Below are positions 8,880-16,622 of a stretch of 64,000 nt of DNA, one piece after another. Both the position numbers and the translations under genes were made by a program. How positions within the stretch are numbered: position 1 is the first letter of the stretch; every line of letters starts with the position of its first letter. The notes under the pieces are model-generated. The model did not search any database and was not told the DNA's origin. It was given only the letters and a program-made list of their open reading frames with translations. The DNA is from CAYQJL01 sp964612295 (GTDB lineage Bacteria > Eisenbacteria > RBG-16-71-46 > CAIMUX01 > WJJG01). Where the stretch lies: NCBI GenBank assembly GCA_964612295.1, contig CAZTDY010000007.1:36124-100123 (forward strand), read 5' to 3'.

Positions 8880-10331
8880 TTAGGCGGCCCGGGCGGACCT
8901 GGGGCGCTCGCCCTCATGGGCATCCTCCTTGCGATAAGCCTGCAGCTTGTTCCGGATCGTTCGAACGCTCACGCCGAGGCGGCGGGCCGCCCGGCTCTTG
9001 TTGCCACCCTCCTGTTCCAGGGCTCTCTCGATGTGGACGCGCTCGATCTCCCGCAGGGTCATGCGGCTCCAGTCCTCGGCGGACGAGCCGGTCTGGGCGC
9101 TGCCGAGGGCCTGGTCCCGCCGCCCGCTCAAGCTGTCATCCCAGAGCAGAAGCTCGGGGGTGATCATCTCGCCGGTGGTCATCACCACCGCGCGGTGGAC
9201 GACGTTTTCGAGTTCCCGCACGTTGCCCGGCCAGGAGTGATCCAGCAGGCGTGCGATCGCCTCGGGTTCGAATCCACGGAGTGCTTTTCCGTTTTCGGTC
9301 GCGGCCTGCTCGAGGAAGTGCTGGGCAAGCAGCGGAATGTCCTCCCCGCGGTCTCGCAAGGGGGGAATGCGAACCGGGATGACCCGCAGGCGATAGAAGA
9401 GATCCTCGCGAAAGCGGCCGGCCTGGACTCGTGAGGCGAGATTAGCGTTGGTGGTCGCGAGGATTCTCACGTCGACCGTCAGCGGGCTGCTGCCCCCCAC
9501 CCGGTAGAACTCCTTCTCCTGAATCGAACGCAGCAGCTTCGGCTGCAGAGCGAGCTCCATCTCGCTGATCTCATCGAGTAGGAGGGTCCCGCCGTCAGCC
9601 AGCTCGAACTTGCCTTTGAGCATGTTCGTGGCGCCCGTGAAGGCACCGCGCTCATGTCCGAAAAGCTCCGACTCCATCAGCCCCTCGGGCAGGGCTGCGC
9701 AGTTCACTTTCACCAGCGGCTGCCGGGCCCGCGGCCCCCAGGCGTGGAGCGCCTGGGCGATGAGTTCCTTGCCGGTCCCGCTCTCCCCTTCGATGAGCGC
9801 CGTGGCCGGTGACCGCGCGATGGTGCGGGTCAGATCGCGCAGCCGTTTCATCACCGCGCTCTGCCCCAGAATGAGTGGATCTCCGCCGCGGCGACGCAGG
9901 CGAGCGCGCAGGCGCTGGTTCTCTCGCTTCAGTTGCCGGACCCCGAGGGCCTTGTCGATCACCACCTCGAGGGCTTCCACGGTGAACGGCTTGGTGAGGA
10001 AGTCGAAGGCGCCGGCCTTCATGGCCGCGATGGCCGTTTCGATGCTGCCATGAGCGGTCATGACGACGTAGTCGCACTCCGGCCGGATTGCGGCCAGACG
10101 TCCCATCAACGTGATGCCGTCCATACCCCCCAGCCGGACGTCCAAGAGCGCCAGGTCCGGGGTCAGGGTGGCGATGCGTTCGAGCGCGTCCTCGGCCGAG
10201 GCTTCGATGACCGTCGTCAACCCCAGGCGGGTCAGCGCCTGCTCGAGGAATCCCTGCATGAGGGTGTCATCCTCGACGACCAGCACGATCGCCGGGCGGC
10301 GCCCGGGGGCCTGATTATCCGCGGACTGCAT
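8880..10331 (-). CDS. NtrC-family sigma-54 activator (FlgR/FleR-like)
   Basis: The 483-residue protein has a receiver domain (phospho-acceptor D64 in LLDV, K114 in TKPF), an AAA+ domain with Walker A GESGTGKE (182-189), the sigma-54 contact loop GAFTGA (229-234), Walker B LLLDEISEM, and a Fis-type helix-turn-helix (about 435-475, KSRAARRLGVSVRTIRNKL). It should activate sigma-54 flagellar promoters when phosphorylated by the kinase encoded just upstream. I chose the ATG at 10331 because GAGGAG lies 6 nt upstream; it overlaps the kinase gene by 17 nt. Confidence 0.93.
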   Translation of the reverse strand: MQSADNQAPGRRPAIVLVVEDDTLMQGFLEQALTRLGLTTVIEASAEDALERIATLTPDLALLDVRLGGMDGITLMGRLAAIRPECDYVVMTAHGSIETAIAAMKAGAFDFLTKPFTVEALEVVIDKALGVRQLKRENQRLRARLRRRGGDPLILGQSAVMKRLRDLTRTIARSPATALIEGESGTGKELIAQALHAWGPRARQPLVKVNCAALPEGLMESELFGHERGAFTGATNMLKGKFELADGGTLLLDEISEMELALQPKLLRSIQEKEFYRVGGSSPLTVDVRILATTNANLASRVQAGRFREDLFYRLRVIPVRIPPLRDRGEDIPLLAQHFLEQAATENGKALRGFEPEAIARLLDHSWPGNVRELENVVHRAVVMTTGEMITPELLLWDDSLSGRRDQALGSAQTGSSAEDWSRMTLREIERVHIERALEQEGGNKSRAARRLGVSVRTIRNKLQAYRKEDAHEGERPRSARAA

Positions 10332-11520
10332 GGTGCGTCTCCTCGCCTCGATTCTCGATCTGCTCATCGGGCCGCCGGCCTCCTCTATCCCACGGCGCGC
10401 GCGGGAGGGTCAGAACGAAGGTGGTCAATCCGCCGGCGCTCACGGCTTCGATTTCGCCGCCGTGGCCGGTGATGATGTTTCGCGCAAGGGCCAGTCCCAG
10501 CCCGGTCCCCCCTGGCTTGCTGCTGGTAAAGGGTTCGAAGATCTCCCGCAGCCGATCCGGCGAGAGCTCCGCGCCGGTGTTGCGCACGAGGAGGCGCATC
10601 GTTTCGGCGTCGCCTACGGGCCCGGCGGTGTCTCCCGGATTGAGCAAGATCATGACCTCACCCCGCGGGCCCGCCGCTTCGATCGCGTTCACGACCAGGT
10701 TCTCAACCGCCTGCCTTACCTGACGGGGGTCGAACACCCCGGCCGAGGGCGGGGCGATCTGAAGCTCGGGCGACGGCCCGTCCGGGAATCGCGCCCGGAC
10801 GTCCTGGACGATGTGGGAGAGAAGGTCCCCCAAGTCGGCCTCGGCCAAGTGCAGGGGACGCGGTCTCACATAGCAGAGAAGCTCGTCGATGCGCCTGTTC
10901 ACCTCGGTGAATCCATCCCGGATCCGCACGACCAGCTCGTGGGGGTCCTGCCCGCGCAAGTCGCGCTCCAGCAGATCGGCGAACCCCATGGTCGCGCCGA
11001 GTGGATTGCGGATCTGGTGCACCGCACTCGCCACACTGCGCCCGACCGAGGCGAGGCGTTCGAGCCGTTCCTGCTGGGCGCGTTCCATCCAGACCGCCTG
11101 CAGGCTCACGATGGCGCACACCCGTCCCAGATGGACGCCGCCCTCGCCGGTCGCGGGCATCACAATCACCCGCACCGGGATGCGTCCCCGGGGCGTGTCG
11201 AGCAACCCACTGGCTTCTCCCTCCGAGAGCCGACCCAGCTGCTCGGCAAGAGTCCCCAGAACTTCCTGGGCGCATTGCCCCACCAGATCGTCGGCCCGGC
11301 GCCCGGTCAGGCGCTCAGCGGAGGGCGACCAGTAGAGGAGCCGGTCCTTTCGATCCAAAACGAACACCCCGTCGGCCAGGCGCTCGAGGAGCGTCTCCAA
11401 CAGGGCAACGGTTTGCTGATCGGCGGCATCGCGCGTAAGCGCGGCCGGCCACTCGCGGCAGGAAACCGCCGGGCTGCTACTGATTGGTGGCGACACGGGC
11501 CTCACCTCCCAATTCCGCAA
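10315..11520 (-). CDS. PAS-domain histidine kinase (FlgS-like)
   Basis: The 401-residue protein has no membrane helix. It shows a PAS domain (about 38-140), a HisKA helix with the phospho-accepting H168 in SAVHQIRNPLGA, and a HATPase domain with the N box VENLVVNAIEA and G boxes (GGTGLGLALARNI). It is the likely partner of the adjacent activator. A soluble NtrB-like kinase beside an NtrC-like regulator in a flagellar locus resembles FlgS/FlgR of epsilon-proteobacteria. Its start overlaps the AMIN-TPR gene by 44 nt; a later start cannot be excluded. Confidence 0.88.
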   Translation of the reverse strand: MRNWEVRPVSPPISSSPAVSCREWPAALTRDAADQQTVALLETLLERLADGVFVLDRKDRLLYWSPSAERLTGRRADDLVGQCAQEVLGTLAEQLGRLSEGEASGLLDTPRGRIPVRVIVMPATGEGGVHLGRVCAIVSLQAVWMERAQQERLERLASVGRSVASAVHQIRNPLGATMGFADLLERDLRGQDPHELVVRIRDGFTEVNRRIDELLCYVRPRPLHLAEADLGDLLSHIVQDVRARFPDGPSPELQIAPPSAGVFDPRQVRQAVENLVVNAIEAAGPRGEVMILLNPGDTAGPVGDAETMRLLVRNTGAELSPDRLREIFEPFTSSKPGGTGLGLALARNIITGHGGEIEAVSAGGLTTFVLTLPRAPWDRGGRRPDEQIENRGEETHHAVRG

Positions 11521-13117
11521 GTCGCATCCGGGCGAAGGGCGCCCAGAAGCTCTCGCAGTCCTCCCCCGCGATTCGACTCAGATAGGCGCTCGCGCGAACG
11601 GGCTCACCCATGGACACCCAGCAGTTGCCCAGCTGGTAGCAGGCCCATTCCCGTTCGACCGCCGGAACGTCCTCGGCCACGAGTTCCTCATAGATAGCGG
11701 CCGCCTCGTCCAATCGTCCCGTGCGATACCGGACGTCGGCGCGCAGCGCCCGGGTGCGACAGTAGAGGGCACCCTTGGCTCGCGGTTCGAGGCGCTCGAG
11801 AAGAAGGTCCGCTTCCGCCCACTGTTCCGATTCCAGCCGAGCCTGCGCATGAATGAAGAGCGCTTTGGGAGACACCTCCAGCTCGGGGTTGGCATCCAAG
11901 GCCATCGCCACCCAGTCGGCGGCTGCGGTCGCCTGCCCGGCGTCTAAGTAGATCTCTCCCATACGCAGGGCTCCCGTTGCCCACACGTACGGGATGGGGT
12001 CCGCCTCGCGCCACACGCGCATGATGTGATCGCTGAGCGCCAGATCCTCCCGAACCTGGGCCTGCGCAAACAGGGTGGCCATCATCTCGTCGGTGAGGTA
12101 GGGCCAGGGACCGGACGTCGGCCTTCGCGCGCCCATTCCGGCCTCCACCTCCCTGCCCAACACGCGCATGACAATCGATCGCAGGAGGGTGGACTGTCCC
12201 CCCGCGTCCGTATCCGCGTAGAAACGCTCGCAGGTTCGTAGCCGGTCGATGCAGCCGGTGGTGTCGCCGGCGACGTACAGCTCCTGCCCGTCTTCCAAGA
12301 GTCGCGTGGCCGCCATCTCCCAGGCGGACTGAGGACGATGCGGCGTGCCGCGGATGAAGAGAGAGGAGTCGGCGAGAAGACTCTCCAGGGTCGCCTGTTC
12401 CATGGGGGCCGGCGGCGTGCCCGCCTCCGTCATTTGGGCCGAGGGTGAGAGGTGCTCTTCGGCGGCATCATCGCCGGCCGCGGTCTGCTCGGTCTCGGTC
12501 TGCTCGACCGGTTCGGGTTCGGGCTCGGCGACGGCCTGCTGGGGCGCGGGCTTCGGCTCAGGAGCCGGAGTCACCGCTTCAGCAGCCGCCTGAGTGGCGG
12601 CTGCGCTCTGCCATTGCCCGTCGTGAAAGTGGGGTCCGGCCTGATCGATGCAAAGCTGCCACGACTCGGGCCAGTTCACGCCTTCGGGCGCGGAGATCCT
12701 GACCCGGACGACTCCGTCTCGCTGCTCCGTGTCGTAGCGACTTCCCCCGCTCAAGACGAGGGTCACGCGCACGACGCGGTTCTGGGGATCGTTGCTGAAC
12801 TGACTGGTTCGCAAGAGCTGAACCGGTCCGCTGGGAAGATCCACCGACAGTAGCCCCGGCGCCTCGGCCAGACGGGAGGTCGCATTCTGCAGGTCGAAGA
12901 CCAACCGGGACGGATCGGCCATCGGCCAGTGGGCCCAATTCCCGGCGTGGGGAATCTCGAGGAGCCACACGTGAGGCGAGGCGTGAATGTCCAAGGCGGT
13001 CAGCTCCGTGCGTGACGGAGCGGCCTGGGCAACCTGCAGGATCGCGAGACTGCAACCCAAAACCAAGAGGAGGAGGTTCCTCGGGCAGGTGCCGATTCCT
13101 GGGGCGAGAGCCTTCAT
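11477..13117 (-). CDS. Secreted AMIN-domain and TPR protein
   Basis: The 546-residue protein starts with a signal peptide (hydrophobic core 14-32, likely cut after AQA). An AMIN-type beta domain follows (about 38-145, with SRLVFDLQNA and NRVVRVTLVL), then a Pro/Glu-rich linker (about 175-245) and helical repeats of TPR type (about 350-540). AMIN domains bind peptidoglycan or localise envelope proteins (PilQ, AmiC). The start forms an ATGA overlap with the preceding gene. An envelope protein inside a two-component operon suggests it reports periplasmic assembly state; that role is inference. Confidence 0.7.
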   Translation of the reverse strand: MKALAPGIGTCPRNLLLLVLGCSLAILQVAQAAPSRTELTALDIHASPHVWLLEIPHAGNWAHWPMADPSRLVFDLQNATSRLAEAPGLLSVDLPSGPVQLLRTSQFSNDPQNRVVRVTLVLSGGSRYDTEQRDGVVRVRISAPEGVNWPESWQLCIDQAGPHFHDGQWQSAAATQAAAEAVTPAPEPKPAPQQAVAEPEPEPVEQTETEQTAAGDDAAEEHLSPSAQMTEAGTPPAPMEQATLESLLADSSLFIRGTPHRPQSAWEMAATRLLEDGQELYVAGDTTGCIDRLRTCERFYADTDAGGQSTLLRSIVMRVLGREVEAGMGARRPTSGPWPYLTDEMMATLFAQAQVREDLALSDHIMRVWREADPIPYVWATGALRMGEIYLDAGQATAAADWVAMALDANPELEVSPKALFIHAQARLESEQWAEADLLLERLEPRAKGALYCRTRALRADVRYRTGRLDEAAAIYEELVAEDVPAVEREWACYQLGNCWVSMGEPVRASAYLSRIAGEDCESFWAPFARMRLAELGGEARVATNQ

Positions 13118-14196
13118 GAGCTTCTCCTTAGAAGACCATCCGTGGCCAGCTGGGGAAACGCGAGCACGCGCTGTGAATCCAGTTCCGGCGACAGGCTGTG
13201 CCAGGCGTCACGGACGGCTTGAACGTGCAGCAGGACGAGTTGATCGCGGGCCAGAAGCTGGACGAGCGGCGTCAGCATGGTGGGCCCGGGCAGTTCAGTG
13301 AGAAGAACGGCCAGGCTCCCCGGGGGGGCATCCTGAAGCCGTTCGAGTTGGGCGCAGGAGGACCGTTCTTCATCCACGAGACGGTTCGGGCCCCAACCGG
13401 CGATCGTTCCGCCGTCGTCCGGCTTGCCGCCCTGCGACACCTCCAGGACGGAGCGTCCGGGCAAGAGCCGCCACTGGCCGCAGCGAACCCTCTCCGTCTT
13501 TTCCAATTCGAGAACGGCGCGATTCCAGCGTCGCGAAAGAGCCTCCTGCAGTGCGGGGCCGAAGCTGGCGGCGTGCGGCAGTCGCACGACCAGCGGACTT
13601 GCGGATTGATCGGGCAGAAGGAGACTGCCAAAAAGTCTCGCGGTGGTATTCGTATTCCCCATCGCCAGGGTGAGGCGGCGCCGCCCGGGAAGAAGGTCGG
13701 AGTAGGCGCAGCCGACCTGAACCCGGTCGTCGGAAGCATCGAGCCTGAGCCACCGGCAGGAACTCTGGATGGCCGGTCCTTCGGCGGCGGGTTGCAGGAC
13801 CAACGCGGTCTTTCTCAAGAAGGGGCGATGGCCCATCGCCAGGCGCAGCGAACCCTGACGCCGGCGTTTGTGCCAGACATCGGCGGCCCCGGCCAGCAAA
13901 CCCTCCACCGCCAGGCGCGCGTCGTCGCGGCTGTCCTGGGCGGTGAGGACCACCGGGATCTGGCTGCCGCGCAAGGTGCGCAGAGCCGTCAGGGCGTCGA
14001 ACTGCGGGAGATTGACGTCCGAAATCAGCAAGTCCGGGCTCTGGTAGTCGAGCCGGCGCAGGAGTTCGCGACCCGACGCGAACCCGTGGACTTCGCAGGG
14101 GTCTGGAGAATCCGTCATCCACTCGCGGACCTGATCGACAATCGTTCTCGTGGTGTCGGCCACGAAGATGACCCCATACTCGGATGAAGGCTTCAC
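13114..14196 (-). CDS. Receiver domain fused to a degenerate CheB-like methylesterase fold
   Basis: The 360-residue protein starts with a receiver domain (D60 in LLISDVNLP, T85 in VVLTAQ, K110). The usual acidic pair is reduced to a single Asp (VADTT). Residues about 176-355 follow the order of CheB landmarks: GNTNTT (180-185) where CheB has GASTGG, LPHA (206-209) where CheB has QHM, LLPG (244-247) for IAPG, and LLTELPGP (298-305) where CheB has LTGMGxDG. The catalytic Ser and Asp are thus missing. I infer a binding or regulatory pseudoenzyme. The gene overlaps its upstream neighbour by ATGA. Confidence 0.6.
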   Translation of the reverse strand: MKPSSEYGVIFVADTTRTIVDQVREWMTDSPDPCEVHGFASGRELLRRLDYQSPDLLISDVNLPQFDALTALRTLRGSQIPVVLTAQDSRDDARLAVEGLLAGAADVWHKRRRQGSLRLAMGHRPFLRKTALVLQPAAEGPAIQSSCRWLRLDASDDRVQVGCAYSDLLPGRRRLTLAMGNTNTTARLFGSLLLPDQSASPLVVRLPHAASFGPALQEALSRRWNRAVLELEKTERVRCGQWRLLPGRSVLEVSQGGKPDDGGTIAGWGPNRLVDEERSSCAQLERLQDAPPGSLAVLLTELPGPTMLTPLVQLLARDQLVLLHVQAVRDAWHSLSPELDSQRVLAFPQLATDGLLRRSS

Positions 14197-14495
14197 TCCG
14201 GATTCCCCTCCTTGGCAGGACCGGCCGCCTCGGGGCTGCGCATCAGGGCCTGCATGGCTTCCGTCAAACCGAGGCCGACTTCGTCGGGGCTCATCGAGAG
14301 TGCGCTCGCCAACTCCGCCACCCCGAGACCCTCGAGGTAGCGCAGGGCAAGCAAGAGCCTGAGTCTCTCGGGGAGGCTCTCGAGCCGTTGGGCGAGCAGC
14401 TGGCGTTGCTCGTCGTTGGGCAACAGGTCGAAACGAACGGACGGGTCCTCATCCGTTGCCGGCCGCTTGGCTTCCTGCGGCTGTTCCAGAGACAT
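14193..14495 (-). CDS. Small protein consisting of a sigma-70 region 4-like domain
   Basis: This 100-residue protein matches sigma region 4.2 in layout: QRLESLPERLRLLLALRYLEG, then a helix-turn-helix VAELASALSMSPDEVGLGLTEAM. Region 2, needed to bind core polymerase and melt DNA, is absent, so it cannot act as a normal sigma factor. It may bind DNA, the -35 element or an anti-sigma factor such as FlgM. It is first in the five-gene operon, has GGAGG 8 nt before its ATG, and overlaps the next gene by ATGA. The role is unknown. Confidence 0.65.
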   Translation of the reverse strand: MSLEQPQEAKRPATDEDPSVRFDLLPNDEQRQLLAQRLESLPERLRLLLALRYLEGLGVAELASALSMSPDEVGLGLTEAMQALMRSPEAAGPAKEGNPE

Positions 14496-14598
14496 GGCGC
14501 TGTCCTCCTCCTCTCCGACCCCCTCTGAAGGGGGACACGGCAGACCGTTCCTGGCCCGCGCCGTCCGTGGGCAGGCCTACCGGTCCGAAGAGAACCTG

Positions 14599-14614
14599 TG
14601 CAACCCGTGTGCCA
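14599..14614 (-). promoter_or_regulatory. Sigma-54 promoter of the five-gene regulatory operon
   Basis: On the minus strand the site reads TGGCAC-ACGGG-TTGCA, a full match to the sigma-54 consensus with correct spacing. The predicted start near 14588 gives a leader of about 90 nt before the region 4-like gene. Since the operon ends with a sigma-54 activator, this implies positive autoregulation. Confidence 0.85.
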
Positions 14615-14859
14615 GCGTCACTGCGGGGCCAAGGGCTGGAGGCGACAGGTAGATATCGCCTGAGACATGGGAGGTAACCGCTAGATATCAGGCAGGTTAC
14701 GAACGGCGCCCTTGTCTGGCCCCGGCACATGTGCGGCCGACACTCGGTTTGGAGCAAACGAAAACCGAGCCCGGGTGCGGGAGATGCTACGCCGGGGTGG
14801 TCAAACTCTGGCCGGGGGGGAAGCGCCCCCGCGGTACGGCGGGAGCCCTCTTGCGGGCG

Positions 14860-14868
14860 TGCTACAAT
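14860..14868 (+). promoter_or_regulatory. Extended -10 promoter candidate
   Basis: TGCTACAAT fits an extended -10 element (TGn followed by TACAAT, 5 of 6 to TATAAT). No good -35 lies 17 nt upstream. It is 62 nt before the start of the secreted-protein gene. Confidence 0.45.
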
Positions 14869-14929
14869 GGCTCAACCTTGCGCTTGATGGGCGAAAGCTA
14901 GCGCGAATTGGGCAATTGGAGGGAGAGAG

Positions 14930-16586
14930 ATGAAGCTGGCAGTCCCCGGGCATCTGCGATATCTGGTCGTCCTCTTCTGCGCCTTCTTCGTGTGCGCCAC
15001 GGAACCCGCCCTACCCCAGACCAGTCTTCTGGACAACGGCGTGCTTCGCGTCGGTATCGACCTGTCCCGCGGCGGCGCGATCTACTACCTGAGCGAGTAT
15101 GGGTCCAGCAATAGCGTGATCAACATTCACGATCTCGGCCGGTACGTACAGCAATCCTACTACTCCGGCCCCGAGCCGTTCATACCAGAGGGTGCCACTC
15201 AACACCCAGGGTATGCGGGCTGGGGCTGGAATCCTGTCCAGGCGGGTGATGTCTACGGCAACAGGTCACAGGTGCTCGACGAGAGCAACGACGGAACCTC
15301 GCTGTACGTCAAATGCATACCCAAGCAGTGGGCCGCTCGACGACGTCGATTCGGAGAGCACCATGGAGACCTGGATCACCCTCGAGGCGAACCGGGTGCA
15401 TGTCCGCAATCGACTGGTCAATTCCCGGAGCGACACGACAAGATACGGTGGACGCCATCAGGAGCTTCCGGCGGTGTACACGATCGGCACGCTGCACAGG
15501 CTCTTCACCTACACGGGAACAGCCCCCTACACGGGCGACGATCTCACCCAGATCACCAACAACGGGCCACCGTGGGAATACTGGACCAGCACCGAGAACT
15601 GGTCGGCGCTGGTCGATGATACGGACTGGGGCCTGGGCGTCCATCATCCCGGCGCCTACCTCACCGTGGGCGGTTTCCACGGTGTACCGGGCGTGGGCGG
15701 CCCCTACCACAACAACACGGGGTACATCTCACCCTTGCACATCGATCTTCTGGATCACGACATCGTCTACGACTATCAATACACGCTGATCCTCGGCGAC
15801 CTTCACGGCGACATCCGCAGCTATGCCACTACCCACGCGCCGGCCCCGGGGCCCTGCCTTTCCTTTGGCCAGGATCGTCAGCACTGCATGCCGAACCACC
15901 TGACTGATCATGCGCCTCCCTTTGCCGGCTTCTGGCGTCTGGTTCTTGACCACAATGACCCGCAGATCATGTGCCCGCCGGCTCTCTGGGATGCGATTGA
16001 CGTGCCGGAGGTCTTCATCAGGGGCGCCTACAGCACGCAGGGTACCCAGGCGGAGATCTTCTTCGCGGGGCAGGACGGGGTCTTCAGTGGCGACAAGAGG
16101 CTTCAGTTCACCGTCATCCCGGACGGTGCGGTCCACACCTATGCTGTGGACCTGTCGTCCCATCCGCTGTACACTGGGTTCATCTCGCGCCTGCGTCTTG
16201 ATCCCCTCCAGGGTCAGGCGCCAGGCGATCAGGTGGATCTGTACGCCCTGACGACCCAGTCGTGGGCAGATGTCCCCGACGGTCCGGATTCGCAGGATGC
16301 GGCACCCGCTGTCGTGCTGGGCACCGTTTCACCCAACCCGTTCAATCCACACACGACGATCCAGTATCGATTGAGTTCGCCGGCGAGGGTTGACCTGAAC
16401 ATCCTCGACCCGGCCGGCCGCCTGGTTCGCACACTCGTGACCGGAGTGGAAAAAACACGCGGAGTGCACGAAATCGCCTGGGACGGGCGGGATTCATCCG
16501 GCGGGCAGCTGACCTCGGGGGCCTACTACATCCAGCTGCGCCACCAAGGCGGTACAGAGACCATGAAGATGATCCTCGCACGATAG
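14930..16586 (+). pseudogene. Frameshifted secreted protein with C-terminal FlgD-Ig-like domain
   Basis: The first frame (from 14930) has a signal peptide (core LVVLFCAFFVCA) and begins a domain LLDNGVLRVGIDLSRGGAIYYLS. Near 15329-15333 the sensible reading moves to the next frame: KQW then PLDDVDSESTMETWITL, which continues to 16586. One extra G in the TGGGCC run would explain it. Joined, the protein is about 551 residues and ends with an Ig-like domain (SPNPFNPHTTIQYRL, VRTLVTG, WDGRDSSGGQLTSGAYYIQL) common on exported proteins of FCB-type phyla. Function of the N-terminal part is unknown. It is the only large plus-strand gene in the flagellar region. A sequencing error is as likely as a true pseudogene. 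Confidence 0.75.
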
Positions 16587-16622
16587 TCTCAGACCCTGAG
16601 CGAATGAAAGCGCGGCCCGCCC

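Larger units (their letters stand above)
14496..14929. other. Divergent intergenic region with two promoters
   Basis: The 434-nt gap separates the leftward regulatory operon from the rightward secreted-protein gene. It contains a sigma-54 promoter for the left side (14599-14614) and an extended -10 element for the right side (14860-14868). I see no convincing coding sequence in it. Confidence 0.7.

Noticed and set aside
14930..16586. Type IX secretion cargo
   Set aside because: The C-terminal domain is FlgD-Ig-like and no type IX secretion genes are in the window, so the export route cannot be claimed.
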